7,057 nt of DNA from an uncultured Alphaproteobacteria bacterium (GTDB taxonomy: Bacteria > Pseudomonadota > Alphaproteobacteria > Reyranellales > Reyranellaceae): the NCBI GenBank assembly GCA_903929895.1, contig CAIYWM010000866.1, positions 1 to 7,057 of the forward strand, given 5' to 3'. The notes under the pieces were generated by a model. It worked only from the letters and a program-made list of their open reading frames with translations. It searched no databases and was not told the origin of the DNA. Both the position numbers and the translations under genes were made by a program. Numbering within the stretch: the stretch's first letter is position 1; each line of letters opens with the position of its first letter. Below, piece after piece: positions 7,007-7,057 of this stretch.

Positions 7007-7057
7007 CACCAACAAGGTCTCCCACAGCCATTCCGACGGTTGCTCCATCAGGTATAC
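7000..7057. repeat. 58-bp direct repeat, copy 2, ending at the window edge
   Basis: This copy is identical to 6534-6591, offset by 466 bp. It reaches the last base of the window, so its true right end is unknown and the repeat may be longer. An exact repeat that stops exactly at the sequence end is what a graph assembler leaves when it enters a loop. Confidence 0.97.

Larger units (their letters stand above)
6530..7057. other. Foreign, mostly AT-rich repetitive segment with no gene, interrupting purM
   Basis: This segment holds no credible gene. Bases 6592-6960 count to about 28% G+C against the very GC-rich coding sequence before it; the flanking 58-bp repeat is about 57% and 6961-6999 about 59%. 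All frames carry frequent stops and there is no transposase, integrase or terminal inverted repeat. It contains diverged tandem repeats and a tRNA-promoter-like stretch. One full period is 466 bp (6534 to 7000). Composition and repeat content look like eukaryotic dispersed or satellite DNA rather than a bacterial element. Confidence 0.75.

Noticed and set aside
6534..7057. CRISPR array or insertion sequence
   Set aside because: Only two repeat copies occur, far apart and as direct repeats; there are no regular spacers, terminal inverted repeats or transposase.

Overview
The window is about 6.5 kb of GC-rich bacterial chromosome followed by about 0.5 kb of foreign-looking, mostly AT-rich repetitive sequence that cuts off the last gene. 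The bacterial part looks alphaproteobacterial. Coding is dense, intergenic gaps are tiny, and purM sits divergent to a minus-strand run of DUF2066 protein, PerM-type permease and HdaA (the short DnaA-related AAA+ protein), with ppk nearby. That neighbourhood is familiar from Alphaproteobacteria. I cannot place it below class.

Layout. 1-1557 (minus) is polyphosphate kinase, missing its C-terminal part at the window edge. 1558-1669 is a shared divergent upstream region with a perfect CATGAC-N3-GTCATG palindrome that contains a Pho-box half site. 1670-2203 (plus) is a SixA-type histidine phosphatase. From 6348 down to 2208 (minus) runs a compact five-gene set in the order DUF2066, PerM/AI-2E permease, HdaA, DUF2147, and an SDR that lacks the usual catalytic Tyr and Lys. 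Gaps of 23, 8, 13 and 14 nt suggest one operon. 6392 onward (plus) is the first 46 codons of purM.

Break. At about 6530 the PurM reading departs from its family. From 6534 the sequence is an exact 58-bp segment that recurs at 7000-7057, the last base of the window. Between the copies lie about 369 nt at about 28% G+C carrying diverged tandem repeats, then a 39-nt GC-richer stretch. That stretch and the repeat start resemble the A and B boxes of a tRNA-derived (SINE-like) element. The simplest reading is a chimeric contig end in which bacterial DNA is joined to one 466-bp turn of a eukaryotic-type repeat. A real insertion into purM is the alternative. I found no convincing new defence or mobile system.

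The genes work together loosely. HdaA links to control of DnaA through the sliding clamp, PPK to polyphosphate storage, and PurM to purine synthesis. The two secreted proteins and the permease belong to the cell envelope and have no firm biochemical role.
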